Shown: piece after piece, positions 15,353 through 24,542 of the stretch
How positions within the stretch are numbered: the stretch's first letter is position 1
How the letters are laid out: every line of letters starts with the position of its first letter
Translations under genes and position numbers: made by a program
The notes under the pieces: generated by a model
What the model saw: only the letters and a program-made list of their open reading frames with translations
The model's database searches: none
Told to the model about the DNA's origin: nothing
Assembly (NCBI GenBank): GCA_012515365.1
Contig: JAAYYM010000072.1
Span: forward strand, 1 to 38,161
DNA length: 38,161 nucleotides
Direction: 5' to 3'
Origin: Clostridia bacterium
Lineage (GTDB): Bacteria > Bacillota_A > Clostridia > Lachnospirales > Lachnospiraceae

Positions 15353-17258
15353 GATCCTCGATCTGATCCATCCAGATCCTCTGCTCAGCATCAGAAGGCA
15401 TCCGTAAGTCACCACGTGGAGACAACGCAACGGTTCCTACCTTAGGACCATCTGGCATGCAAGAGCGTTTAAACTGCTGTGAAAAGAATCTTCTGGTAAA
15501 ATTACGTAACCATTTAAGAATTTCCTCATTGTCATATTCACCTTGAAATGCCATCTGCGCGATCCGATAGATCTTTCTGGGTGAATAGCCGAAACGAAGC
15601 ATATAATACAAAAAGAAATCATGCAATTCATACGGTCCTACCAATTCTTCTGTCTTCTGAGAAATAACTCCATTAGTAGGAGGCAGAAGCTCAGGACTGA
15701 CCGGAGTATCCAGAATGTCAAGCAGCACATTCTCTAAAGCTTTATCATCCAGTGTTTCTGCATAATATTTGACCAGATGACGTACCAGTGTTTTGGGTAC
15801 ACCGACATTCACGGCATACATAGACATATGATCTCCATTATAGGTTGCATATCCGAGTGCCAGCTCTGACATATCTCCTGTTCCGATGACCAGACCACCC
15901 TCTTCATTCGCGATATCCATGAGGATCTGTGTTCGTTCTCTTGCCTGTCCATTTTCATAAACTACATTATGATTTTGTGGATCATGACCGATATCCTCAA
16001 AATGCTTTAATACACTTTCTTTTAAATTGATCTCACGTAAGGTAATGGAAAGTCCCTTTGCCAGCTGGCATGCATTCTGATAAGTACGATCGGTTGTTCC
16101 AAAGCAAGGCATGGTCACAGCAATAATTCCTTTTCTTGGCAAGGAAAGTGCATCAAATGCACGTACTGTTACAAGCAGTGCAAGCGTAGAATCAAGACCA
16201 CCCGAAAGTCCGATAACTGCTACTTTTAGGCCTGTTTTGTCATATCTTTTATAGAGTCCTTTTGACTGAATATTTAAAATCATATTACAACGTTCCAGTC
16301 GCAGCCTCTCATCAGAAGGTACAAATGGACGACTGTTAAAGGTACGTTCCAGTCTGCAGGTACTCTTACCCATTTCAAATTTAATAATCTGATACTGTTC
16401 TCTTCCCTGTAATTCAAAGGTCGTTGTTCTTCTTCTCTCGATCAGCAGGCGTGAATAGTCGATGTCCGCATAGATGGTCTCATTTTGAAAACATGCACTT
16501 TCTGTTAATAATACACCATTTTCTGCAATCAGATTATGACCACTGAAAACAACATCCTGTGTAGACTCCCCATCCCCGGCACTTGCATAGATATATGCGC
16601 AAAACAGACGCGCAGATGCTGCTTTTACAAGATCTCTACGATACTGTTCCTTCCCGATCGTCTCATTACTTGCAGACAGATTTACGATTAGTGTCGCTCC
16701 TGCCAGTGCATGAGACGTACTCGGCGGACAGGCAGTCCAAAGGTCCTCACAGATCTCTGCAGCTATGCTCAATCCCTTTAAAGACTCTGTCTCTAATAAC
16801 ACATCTGTTCCGAATGAAACCTCATACCCGTCAAATTCTATCAGCTCAGGCTTCCTGTTTCCTTTTGTAAAATGACGTGCTTCATAAAATTCGCAATAGT
16901 TTGGAATACTGATCTTTGGAATGAGCGCAAGCAGTTTTCCCTCAAAGATAGCAGCAGCCACATTATATAATTTTCCATGCTTTTCAAACGGAAGGCCAAC
17001 AAATACCAATGCATCCATTCCTACAGAAGCTGCGATAATCCGCTTAAGTTCCTTTTTTGCTGCCACAAGCAGAATATCCTGAAAGAAAAGATCATGGCAG
17101 GTATATCCTGTCACACATAATTCCGGAAATACAATGACCTTTGCACCTTCACCGGCTGCACGTGTCATGGCTTCTCGAATGACTGTTCCATTATATACAG
17201 GATCAGCCACTTTGATTTTTGGTGTAACGGCTGCGACTTTCAAAAACCCATCTTGCAT
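15342..17258 (-). CDS. nadE: Glutamine-dependent NAD+ synthetase
   Basis: Makes NAD+ from nicotinic acid adenine dinucleotide, using ammonia released from glutamine by its own N-terminal domain. The nitrilase-type half has the catalytic Glu46 (FPELCVTGY), Lys115 (LIPKISIPNY) and Cys170 (AAEICEDLW). The synthetase half has the ATP-pyrophosphatase loop SGGLDS (352-357) and the GTGDMSELALGYATY stretch. The 638-residue length fits the two-domain form. SD AGGGGTGAT lies 6 nt before ATG. It is last of a long minus-strand gene run, 4 bp after hslO, and overlaps the plus-strand gene at its 3' end. Confidence 0.97.
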   Translation of the reverse strand: MQDGFLKVAAVTPKIKVADPVYNGTVIREAMTRAAGEGAKVIVFPELCVTGYTCHDLFFQDILLVAAKKELKRIIAASVGMDALVFVGLPFEKHGKLYNVAAAIFEGKLLALIPKISIPNYCEFYEARHFTKGNRKPELIEFDGYEVSFGTDVLLETESLKGLSIAAEICEDLWTACPPSTSHALAGATLIVNLSASNETIGKEQYRRDLVKAASARLFCAYIYASAGDGESTQDVVFSGHNLIAENGVLLTESACFQNETIYADIDYSRLLIERRRTTTFELQGREQYQIIKFEMGKSTCRLERTFNSRPFVPSDERLRLERCNMILNIQSKGLYKRYDKTGLKVAVIGLSGGLDSTLALLVTVRAFDALSLPRKGIIAVTMPCFGTTDRTYQNACQLAKGLSITLREINLKESVLKHFEDIGHDPQNHNVVYENGQARERTQILMDIANEEGGLVIGTGDMSELALGYATYNGDHMSMYAVNVGVPKTLVRHLVKYYAETLDDKALENVLLDILDTPVSPELLPPTNGVISQKTEELVGPYELHDFFLYYMLRFGYSPRKIYRIAQMAFQGEYDNEEILKWLRNFTRRFFSQQFKRSCMPDGPKVGTVALSPRGDLRMPSDAEQRIWMDQIEDLTV

Positions 17259-17262
17259 ATGA

Positions 17263-18135
17263 TCACCCCTTTAACATGTGTTTCAATTCATCGACTGTAA
17301 ACTGATATGCTGTATAACAAAAATGACACTTCACTTCTATTTCCTTACCATCCGCGATCATCTCCTTGATGTCCTTTTCTCCAATGCTGATAATCGCCTT
17401 TTCAACCCGTTTCTTAGAACAGTTGCAATAAAATCTTGTCGGGATCGTATCGAGTATTTCAAGTCCCAGATCTCCTAACAGATAAGAAAGGATCTGCTCT
17501 GGGTTCATTCCCTGGTCTAACATCGTTGTAACAGAATTTACATGTTTAAGCTTGTCCTCAAGACTTGCAATCACTGATTCTTCTGCAAATGGCATGAGCT
17601 GAATGATAAATCCACCTGCCTGCTTCACCACATTATTTTTTTCCATCAGAACACCCAGTCCGACAGATGACGGTACCTGCTCTGAAGTTGCAAAATAATA
17701 AGTCAAGTCTTCTGCGATTTCACTCGTCTGCAACATAGTCTGCCCACTATATGGTTCTTTCATTCCCATGTCCTTGATGACATTTAAAAAGCCTACTCCA
17801 ACTGCTCCGGCCACATCCAGCTTTCCCTTGCTGTTTGCCGGGATCATAACGACAGGTTCAATGGCATAGCCTTTGACATTGGCTTTAGAATCCGCTGTAA
17901 CTGTCATTCCCTTCATCGGACCGCCTCCGTTGACCTGCAAAGTCAACATGTCCTTTTCACCCTTCATCATGCTGCCCATCATGGCACCTGCTGTTAGCAA
18001 TCTGCCAAGGGCTGCTGTTACAACTGGGCTTGAGTCATGCCTGGTTCTTGCTTCCTCGACCAGATTTCTCGTCGTAGCAGCAAATGCTCTGATTTGATGA
18101 TTTGCTGCAGTAGCTCTTACTATATAATCATCCAT
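17263..18135 (-). CDS. hslO: Redox-regulated chaperone Hsp33
   Basis: A cytosolic holdase switched on by oxidative unfolding when its zinc-binding cysteines form disulfides. At 290 residues it is the usual length. The N-terminal holdase begins DDYIVRATAANHQIRAFAA. The C-terminal redox switch has the complete C-x-C (FYCNCSKKR) and C-x-x-C (KCHFCYTAY) motifs. It overlaps the upstream methyltransferase by 8 bp and is followed by nadE after 4 bp, so translation is probably coupled across the three genes. The local SD is weak (CGGAAAG), which fits coupling. Confidence 0.96.
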   Translation of the reverse strand: MDDYIVRATAANHQIRAFAATTRNLVEEARTRHDSSPVVTAALGRLLTAGAMMGSMMKGEKDMLTLQVNGGGPMKGMTVTADSKANVKGYAIEPVVMIPANSKGKLDVAGAVGVGFLNVIKDMGMKEPYSGQTMLQTSEIAEDLTYYFATSEQVPSSVGLGVLMEKNNVVKQAGGFIIQLMPFAEESVIASLEDKLKHVNSVTTMLDQGMNPEQILSYLLGDLGLEILDTIPTRFYCNCSKKRVEKAIISIGEKDIKEMIADGKEIEVKCHFCYTAYQFTVDELKHMLKG

Positions 18136-18967
18136 TTTGCTTTCCGTTCTCCCTTGCTATCACATAGATTCGTTCGCTTTGCTCTGTAATTTGACCGTGT
18201 GAGTCAGCGTCCATACTCATCACAAACTTAAGGCCTGCCTGCTCCAGACAATGTTCCATCTGCTCGATGGTATAGCCTCTTTGCATATGGATTTCTTCAA
18301 AGCGTCGGTAAAGATCTTCATTCTCTCTCACAAAAACTGTTACATCATATTCATTGATCTGTGATTCCTCATCATAATAATTTTCCCAGATAAAGCTGCA
18401 AGCCTCTCTATTTTCAGCTATTGTAGTATCCCCAATCACCTGCTCATATTTATAAACTGTATTGAAATCAAAGATAAAAATCCCATTTGGATACAAATAA
18501 TTATTGACCAGACGAAAAGTCCGAATCAGATCCTCTTCTGTCAGCAGATAATTCAGCGAATCACATACACTGATGACAGTTCCTATTGTTCCATACAGCT
18601 CCATCTCACGCATATCCTGCAACAGATACAAGGTTTTGTGTTCTGCTGCAATCGATTTTTCTTTTGCAAGACGTAACATTTGTGGCGAACAGTCGATACC
18701 GATCATATCATATCCCTTTGATGCCATTAACTCTGTCAGCGTCCCTGTTCCACATCCCAAGTCAAGTACGATATGCTGCTCCTCATTTACATCAGCTGAG
18801 TTAGATATTGAAGCGTCAGACTGTGAAGAAACCGACTGCAAAGCAGCCGGTCTGGAAATACCATATGTCTGAATCAGCTCCATCAAATAATCACACCATT
18901 CTTCATACGGTGTTTCATCCATAAAGGTATCATATACCTGTGCAAAATCAACATATACTTCTGACAT
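18128..18967 (-). CDS. Class I SAM-dependent methyltransferase, substrate unknown
   Basis: A 279-residue protein. The SAM-binding motif I is IVLDLGCGTGTL (about 67-78), followed by the acidic GIDCSPQML and the GTVISVCDSLNYLL core; the rest is a Rossmann-type methyltransferase fold. A Ser/Asp/Asn-rich stretch (about 42-63) just before motif I looks like a flexible lineage-specific insertion. SD AAGGAG lies 5 nt before ATG. It sits 9 bp after the small export protein and overlaps hslO by 8 bp. Nothing in the protein identifies the methyl acceptor; the C-terminal part, with HMQRGYTIEQMEHCLEQAGL, is common in small-molecule methyltransferases. Confidence 0.88.
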   Translation of the reverse strand: MSEVYVDFAQVYDTFMDETPYEEWCDYLMELIQTYGISRPAALQSVSSQSDASISNSADVNEEQHIVLDLGCGTGTLTELMASKGYDMIGIDCSPQMLRLAKEKSIAAEHKTLYLLQDMREMELYGTIGTVISVCDSLNYLLTEEDLIRTFRLVNNYLYPNGIFIFDFNTVYKYEQVIGDTTIAENREACSFIWENYYDEESQINEYDVTVFVRENEDLYRRFEEIHMQRGYTIEQMEHCLEQAGLKFVMSMDADSHGQITEQSERIYVIARENGKQNG

Positions 18968-18976
18968 ACAGACTCC

Positions 18977-19453
18977 TTAAAATAATGCTCCAATCGCTCC
19001 AAATACCCCTGAGCTTGCAAGCCCCATAATGATACCGGCCAATAAAACACCGAGCATAACTGCCAGTACACTGGACTTAAAATCCATATCTAACAGACTT
19101 GCCGCAAGCGTTCCTGTCCATGCGCCTGTTCCAGGTAACGGAATCCCAACAAACAGCAGTAACGCCACAAAAAGACCTCTTCCTGCCTTCTCCTGCAGCT
19201 TCTTTCCACCCTTTTCACCCTTTTGCAGGAAAAATGTAAAGAATTTTCCAATGATCGGTTTATCAGCACCCCATTCGAGTACCTTTCTCGCAAACAAATA
19301 TATAATCGGTACCGGAAGCATATTTCCGATGACTGCTATGATATATGTCGGAATAAGTGGAAGGTCTAGTGCAACACCTACCGGAATTGCTCCACGCAGT
19401 TCAATCAACGGTACCATCGAAATAAAAAACACCCATAAATAATCTTTTAACAT
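18977..19453 (-). CDS. Small multidrug export family membrane protein
   Basis: A 158-residue integral membrane protein with four to five hydrophobic segments. The motif PLIELRGAIPVGVAL near the N-terminus and GIPLPGTGAWTGTLAASLL in the middle mark the COG2426 / small multidrug export family, distantly related to the DedA-type fold. The name is historical; transport substrates are poorly established. SD GGAGG lies 5 nt before ATG. It lies 15 bp after the hisC-like gene and 9 bp before the methyltransferase, inside the long minus-strand run. Confidence 0.87.
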   Translation of the reverse strand: MLKDYLWVFFISMVPLIELRGAIPVGVALDLPLIPTYIIAVIGNMLPVPIIYLFARKVLEWGADKPIIGKFFTFFLQKGEKGGKKLQEKAGRGLFVALLLFVGIPLPGTGAWTGTLAASLLDMDFKSSVLAVMLGVLLAGIIMGLASSGVFGAIGALF

Positions 19454-19468
19454 AAATCCTCCATCTTT

Positions 19469-20521
19469 TTAATTCAGATATGCACGTAATGTTTCTACAA
19501 GACAATCCATCTGTTCATCGGTACCAATGGTAATACGCAGGTACTGATCGACTCTTGGTTTACTAAAATAGCGGACAAAAATCCCTTTTTCCTTTAGATA
19601 TGTAAAAAGATCTTTTGCCGATTTTTCCTTATGTTTCACAAACAGGAAGTTTGTCATCGAGTCCGTCATTTCAAATCCTAACTTTTTAAATTCTACCTTC
19701 ATACGTTCTCTCGTCGCTACGATTTTGGCAAGTGTAGATCTAAAATAATCTTCATCTTTGACAGCTAATACACCATAATACATAGACGGACTGTTCATGG
19801 TATAAGAATTGGTTGCAAACTTCACATCATTCATATAGCGGATCAGTTTTTGATTACCCATCGCATATCCGATTCTCATACCTGCCATAGATCTTGATTT
19901 AGAAAACGTCTGAACCACCAGCAGATTATCATATTTATGAATCAATGGAAGTACACTGACTGCGCCAAAATCTACATACGCTTCATCAACGATTACAACA
20001 ACATTCGGATTTTTGATCAAAAACTGCTCAATAAAATCCACAGATTCTGCTATGCCTGTCGGGGCATTGGGATTTGCAAGAACAATTCCGCCATTTGGCA
20101 TCTCATAATCCTGTGGGCGGATCCGTAAGCTCTCATCAAGTGGAATCCTTTTATAAGGAATGCGGTATAAGTCGCACCACACATCATAAAAGGAATACGT
20201 AACGTCTGGAAACAGAACCGGTCTTTCCCCATTAAAAAATGTCTGAAATGCAATCGCCAGTACATCATCTGACCCGACACCGACAAAAACCTCATCCTCT
20301 TTCAAATGATAGTAGTTTGCAAGCTCCTCTACCAGTGGCTGCGCTGTACAGTTAGGATACAGACGCATATGAGCTACATCAATTCCGCTTTTTGCCTGTT
20401 CTACTAAAGGTGTCGGTGGATACGGTGACTCATTGGTATTCAGTTTGATCAAATCTGTTCGGGTAGGCTGTTCTCCTGGCACATATGGATCGACACGCCG
20501 TACGTTTTCTTCCCAATTCAT
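19469..20521 (-). CDS. hisC: Histidinol-phosphate aminotransferase family protein
   Basis: A PLP enzyme that in histidine synthesis converts imidazole acetol phosphate to histidinol phosphate; related enzymes act on aromatic acids. The frame reaches ATG at 20527, but a GAGG lies only 1 nt before it and 7 nt before the in-frame ATG at 20521, so the latter is chosen (350 residues). Motifs seen are LNTNESPYPPTP, NPNAPTGI, VDEAYVDFG and the PLP lysine in QTFSKSRSMAGMRIGYAMG. No other his gene is near; it follows another class I aminotransferase by about 32 bp. An isolated hisC may have broader specificity, so the biochemical name is less certain than the family. Confidence 0.88.
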   Translation of the reverse strand: MNWEENVRRVDPYVPGEQPTRTDLIKLNTNESPYPPTPLVEQAKSGIDVAHMRLYPNCTAQPLVEELANYYHLKEDEVFVGVGSDDVLAIAFQTFFNGERPVLFPDVTYSFYDVWCDLYRIPYKRIPLDESLRIRPQDYEMPNGGIVLANPNAPTGIAESVDFIEQFLIKNPNVVVIVDEAYVDFGAVSVLPLIHKYDNLLVVQTFSKSRSMAGMRIGYAMGNQKLIRYMNDVKFATNSYTMNSPSMYYGVLAVKDEDYFRSTLAKIVATRERMKVEFKKLGFEMTDSMTNFLFVKHKEKSAKDLFTYLKEKGIFVRYFSKPRVDQYLRITIGTDEQMDCLVETLRAYLN

Positions 20522-20553
20522 AATCATTCCTCACTTTTCATCAGTCTATCAGT

Positions 20554-21744
20554 CTATTTACTAATTCCGACTTCCTGAGCCAACTCTTTAAACTTAGGAA
20601 GCGAATTTACGATTGTCTCATAAGAAACACAATATGCCAGACGGATAAATCCAGGACATCCGAAATTTGACCCCGGCACAATCAGCAGATGATAGTTCTT
20701 TGCCATCTTGCAGAATTCCTTATCATCCTCAATCGGAGACTTAATGAACAGATAAAATGCACCCTGAGGCTTGATACACTCATAACCCATATTAATCAGT
20801 TCACGGTAGATCAGTTCACGATTGCGGTCATAATAAGCAACATCTGTCTGTTCATCGATGCATGCACCTACAACAAGCTGCATCAAAGACGGTGCATTGA
20901 CATATCCCAAAATGCGGTTTGCCACATTGCATGCACCAAGTACCATTTCGTAATCATCAATTTCTTTTGGGATCACCAGATATCCGATACGTTCTCCCGG
21001 AAGAGATAAGGATTTACTGAACGAATAATCCACAATTGTATTTTGATAATACTTCGTCAGATATGGTACGAAAACCCCATCATAAGCTAGCTCTCTGTAT
21101 GGTTCATCAGAAATCAGATAAATATGTGTATGGAATTCTTTCTGCTTTTCTTCCATGATCTTTGCAAGGCTCTTGATTGTTTCTTCGCTATACACAACAC
21201 CGGTAGGATTATTAGGTGTATTGATCAGCACCGCCTTCGTCTTTGCGGTGATTGCCTGTTCAAACTTCTTAAGATCCGGCTGAAAAGTCGTCGTGTCTGG
21301 TTCGATTGCGATCAGTTTCCCGTTATAATTAGCTACATAGCTTCTATACTCGCCAAAATAGGGAGCAAAGGTCAGCACCTCATCATCTGGATTCAGCAGC
21401 GCACGAAATACAACATTCAGACCTCCTGCTGCACCAACTGTCATAATGATATTCTCTGCCTCAAAATGTGTATCAAATCTACGGTTGAGAGACTTGCTTA
21501 CTTGATCTCTGACATCCTCAAAACCTGCGTTGCTCATATAAGCATGTAATCGTTTTTCATTTTTCTCAACGATATCTATAATTGTCTGATTTACAGCTTC
21601 CGGAGGCGCCACATTCGGATTTCCCAGACTGAAATCATATACATTTTCAGCTCCATAAATTGCTGCCATTTTCTGTCCATCCTCAAACATTGCGCGGATA
21701 GCAGATCCGTTCTTTACTAAATCAACCATTTTATCTGAAATCAT
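20554..21744 (-). CDS. Class I PLP-dependent aminotransferase (aspartate-type, AspB-like)
   Basis: A 396-residue fold-type I aminotransferase. Motifs are YDFSLGNPNVAPP at the N-terminus, INTPNNPTGVVYS, LISDEPYREL and the PLP-binding lysine in DYSFSKSLSLPGERIGY, then GSNFGCPGFIRLAYC with the substrate-binding Arg. This is the architecture of aspartate or alanine aminotransferases; the exact amino donor cannot be read. Its ATG overlaps the hflC stop in a TAATG junction, so translation is coupled to hflC. It is followed by the hisC-like gene, giving two aminotransferases in a row. Confidence 0.9.
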   Translation of the reverse strand: MISDKMVDLVKNGSAIRAMFEDGQKMAAIYGAENVYDFSLGNPNVAPPEAVNQTIIDIVEKNEKRLHAYMSNAGFEDVRDQVSKSLNRRFDTHFEAENIIMTVGAAGGLNVVFRALLNPDDEVLTFAPYFGEYRSYVANYNGKLIAIEPDTTTFQPDLKKFEQAITAKTKAVLINTPNNPTGVVYSEETIKSLAKIMEEKQKEFHTHIYLISDEPYRELAYDGVFVPYLTKYYQNTIVDYSFSKSLSLPGERIGYLVIPKEIDDYEMVLGACNVANRILGYVNAPSLMQLVVGACIDEQTDVAYYDRNRELIYRELINMGYECIKPQGAFYLFIKSPIEDDKEFCKMAKNYHLLIVPGSNFGCPGFIRLAYCVSYETIVNSLPKFKELAQEVGISK

Positions 21745-22826
21745 TACTCGTTTCCTTCTTTCTCATTTTCCTCAACTCTTGGTGTAACAGGAACGCTTAC
21801 CGCTGTTTTTGCATTTCCCGTTCCCATAAATACTTCTGCTACCGGAGAATCAGCCGGCAGAATCAAAGTTTTATTGTTGCCTTTCATACTGGCTTTTGCA
21901 GCATCAAGAGAACGTACAAATGTATAAAATTCACTCTTGCTTGCATCATTATATGCCTCTGATAACAGATTCATGTATTCAGCTTCACCCTCAGCAATGG
22001 TACTTTCTGCCTTTGCTTCAGCCTCTGAAAGCATAATTGAAACTTCTTTATCTGTTGTATTCTGAATCATTCTTGCTTCCGACTCACCCTCGGCAGTATA
22101 CTGTGCAGCAATATTTTCACGCTCAGAAATCATACGGTTATAAACAGCCTGCTGGTTGTCTGCCGGAAGATCTAACTTCTTAACATCCACTGACATCAAT
22201 ACAATACCATACTGCTCATAATCATTTCCAACCTGCTCCATGATTTCATCCTTAAGGGATTTGATTTCGACAACCTTTTCTTTTTCTTCCTCCAGTACCA
22301 AATCATTAGCACCAATTGTCTCATCTTCTGTGACTGTAATGGTCATCTTTCCATCACGGCTCTTGATAACTTCATCCTGCGTCATATTTGAAATCGTATT
22401 TTTCATAGCATTGTATACCCATGTATCAATACGGTTTTCTGCATTTGTAACTGAAAAACTTAATGTTTGTGCAAATTTAAGCGGATCTGTAACTCTCCAA
22501 AGTACATAGCTGTCAATGATCATTGTCTTTTTATCCGAAGTAATAACATCCGATGCCGGCAGGTCATAGATCAGTATTTCTTTAGGAATCGTATCAACTG
22601 ACTCAATAAAAGGAATCTTAAAGGATAACCCTGCATTTGTTACAACTCTTTCTACCTTACCAAATCTACGTACTAATTTATAATTATTCTCTGCGCAGAC
22701 TACAATGCTTGAAAGTCCGATCATCAACACAACCAGTGCGATTGCCCATCCAATCCAGCCGTTGCTCTTTTTATTTTTAGATTCATATTTAGGTGTTCCG
22801 TCAGAACCAAATCTTTCTGTATCCAT
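21744..22826 (-). CDS. hflC: HflC-type SPFH membrane protein
   Basis: A 360-residue protein with a charged N-terminal tail, one membrane helix (about residues 25-46, WIGWAIALVVLMIGLSSIVV) and an SPFH/band-7 domain (YKLVRRFGKVE, NAGLSFKIPFIESVD, TSDKKTMIIDSYVLWRVTDP) followed by an Ala/Glu-rich coiled-coil helix (AEAKAESTIAEGEAEY). With HflK it forms a membrane cage around the FtsH protease in proteobacteria. An acidic insertion (about residues 165-190) is not typical. It joins hflK upstream and the aminotransferase downstream by TAATG overlaps. The role in a Firmicute is inferred from family. Confidence 0.9.
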   Translation of the reverse strand: MDTERFGSDGTPKYESKNKKSNGWIGWAIALVVLMIGLSSIVVCAENNYKLVRRFGKVERVVTNAGLSFKIPFIESVDTIPKEILIYDLPASDVITSDKKTMIIDSYVLWRVTDPLKFAQTLSFSVTNAENRIDTWVYNAMKNTISNMTQDEVIKSRDGKMTITVTEDETIGANDLVLEEEKEKVVEIKSLKDEIMEQVGNDYEQYGIVLMSVDVKKLDLPADNQQAVYNRMISERENIAAQYTAEGESEARMIQNTTDKEVSIMLSEAEAKAESTIAEGEAEYMNLLSEAYNDASKSEFYTFVRSLDAAKASMKGNNKTLILPADSPVAEVFMGTGNAKTAVSVPVTPRVEENEKEGNE

Positions 22827-23818
22827 TATTGATTACCTCCATTTCCGGTAAATGATTCAAGTGGAAGGATTTCCTGCACAGTATTTCCGTCACTTCCCTG
22901 TATAATAACCTTCATACCCGGAAGGATTTCCTCCATGGTCTCATAAAACATTCTCTGCTTTGTGATCATAGGGTATTTGGTATATTCATCATACATCGCG
23001 TTAAAACGTGCTACCTGACCGATTGCCTCATTGATACGATCCTGTTTTTGTGCCTCTGCATCCTGTAAGATCTTATCTGCCTGCGCTTCTGCACCCGGGA
23101 TCTGCTCATTTCTATATTTATTGGCATTGTTCAGTGCTGTTTCTTTTCCCTGCTTTGCTGTTTCAACAGATTTAAACGCCGTAACAACCTCTGCTGTAGG
23201 TGGCTCTGCATCCTGAATCGTAATGTTTACTAACTGAATACCAATATCTAAATCCTCAAGTTTTGTTAAAATCATCTGTTTGATATTTGACTGAATTTCA
23301 TTTTTTCCTGTTGTCAGAACTGAATCCACTTTATAAGAACCAATGGTCGTTCTGATGCAATTTTGTGCAACATTGTTTAAAATCTGTACCGGATCCTCTG
23401 ATGCATATAATGCCTTGACCGGATCAGAGATTCGATATTCTGCATAAAAATCAATTTTAATAAAATTATAATCTGAGGTGATCATGACTGCAGCATCCTC
23501 ACCTGATGCACCATCATAATTCTGGTCATAATCACTTGTATAGCCGATTGCAAAACCCTGAATGGTCGTATTGACCTTTTGTACCGTCTGAATGATCGGA
23601 ATCTTAAAATGCAGACCAGGCTCCGTTACTGCTTTTGCCTGTCCAAATGTACATACAACGGCCTGTTCCTCCTCTGCTATGGAATAAAATGAACCGCTCA
23701 CTAAAACCACTGCAATGATCAGTAAAAAAATGATCTTAAAAACGTTAAGCAATCCGGCAATTCCGCGTTTGTTGTCACCAAACTCATTGGTGTTTTTCCT
23801 AAATTGAAAAGCTGCCAT
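22826..23818 (-). CDS. hflK: HflK-type SPFH membrane protein
   Basis: A 330-residue partner of HflC. The N-terminal cytoplasmic segment is followed by one membrane helix (about 23-45, LLNVFKIIFLLIIAVVLVSG) and the SPFH domain with SIAEEEQAVVCTFGQ, EPGLHFKIPIIQTVQKV, AEYRISDPVKAL and VNITIQDAEPP, then a coiled-coil helix rich in Ala, Gln and Glu. SD GGAGG lies 9 nt before ATG. It lies 48 bp after trkA with no terminator between them. HflK/HflC pairs modulate FtsH in other bacteria; no ftsH is in the window. Confidence 0.9.
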   Translation of the reverse strand: MAAFQFRKNTNEFGDNKRGIAGLLNVFKIIFLLIIAVVLVSGSFYSIAEEEQAVVCTFGQAKAVTEPGLHFKIPIIQTVQKVNTTIQGFAIGYTSDYDQNYDGASGEDAAVMITSDYNFIKIDFYAEYRISDPVKALYASEDPVQILNNVAQNCIRTTIGSYKVDSVLTTGKNEIQSNIKQMILTKLEDLDIGIQLVNITIQDAEPPTAEVVTAFKSVETAKQGKETALNNANKYRNEQIPGAEAQADKILQDAEAQKQDRINEAIGQVARFNAMYDEYTKYPMITKQRMFYETMEEILPGMKVIIQGSDGNTVQEILPLESFTGNGGNQ

Positions 23819-23866
23819 TAACTCTTCCTCCTCTTTTTCCTTTGTGCTTTATTCTTACATCTGCTG

Positions 23867-24517
23867 TCACATTTTAGATGTCAGTTTCGTAACTACGTCG
23901 ACTTTTCCAACCACGACAATGTGCTCATTTTCATTGAATACATAATCTGCCGGCGGAAGTGGAAATAATTCATTGTTATCTTTGATTGCAAGAATTGTAA
24001 TCCCATATTTATTTCTAATATTGAGGGAAGCGATACTCTTGCCAACCCAGTGATCATATACCGGTATTTCAAATATTGAAAACTCTGGTGTCAGCTCGAT
24101 AAAATCAAAAATCTTATTAGCATTATATCGGATCGCAAGTTTTTCCGCCATCTCTTTTTCAGGATTGATCACCTCATCTGCACCATTGCGAATCAAAAAT
24201 TTAGTTTGTATCTCACTGTTTGTCTTTGATACAACTCTTTTTGCCCCCATCTCCTTAAGCAGTGAAGTGATTTCTAAAGAAGACTGAAAGTTCTCTCCGA
24301 TCGTAACAAAGCAGACGTCATAATTATTGACTCCCAGTGATTTTAAAACAAGTTCCTTTCGGCAGTCACCTACACAGGCATCTGTAAAATCTGAAGAAAG
24401 CTCATCTATTCTTTCGCTGTTCTGGTCAACGATCATCACATCATTCCCCAGCTCATACATCTTAGTAGCAAGGTTCTTTCCAAAACTCCCCATACCAATT
24501 ACTAAAAATGATTTCAT
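23867..24517 (-). CDS. trkA: Trk/Ktr potassium uptake regulatory subunit
   Basis: A cytosolic gating ring subunit that binds NAD(H) or ATP and controls the TrkH/KtrB channel. A start at 24517 is chosen (MKSFLVIGMGSFGKNL): AGGGG lies about 6-7 nt upstream and it gives a 216-residue protein beginning directly with the Rossmann fold, whereas the longer frame to 24550 adds only a charged tail overlapping trkH. GMGSFG is the nucleotide loop and VDQN follows the second strand; the C-terminal half (about 135-216) is an RCK_C domain. It follows trkH by 25 bp, the usual two-gene potassium system. Confidence 0.93.
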   Translation of the reverse strand: MKSFLVIGMGSFGKNLATKMYELGNDVMIVDQNSERIDELSSDFTDACVGDCRKELVLKSLGVNNYDVCFVTIGENFQSSLEITSLLKEMGAKRVVSKTNSEIQTKFLIRNGADEVINPEKEMAEKLAIRYNANKIFDFIELTPEFSIFEIPVYDHWVGKSIASLNIRNKYGITILAIKDNNELFPLPPADYVFNENEHIVVVGKVDVVTKLTSKM

Positions 24518-24542
24518 ACTAAACCCCTTTCTGTAACGTAAT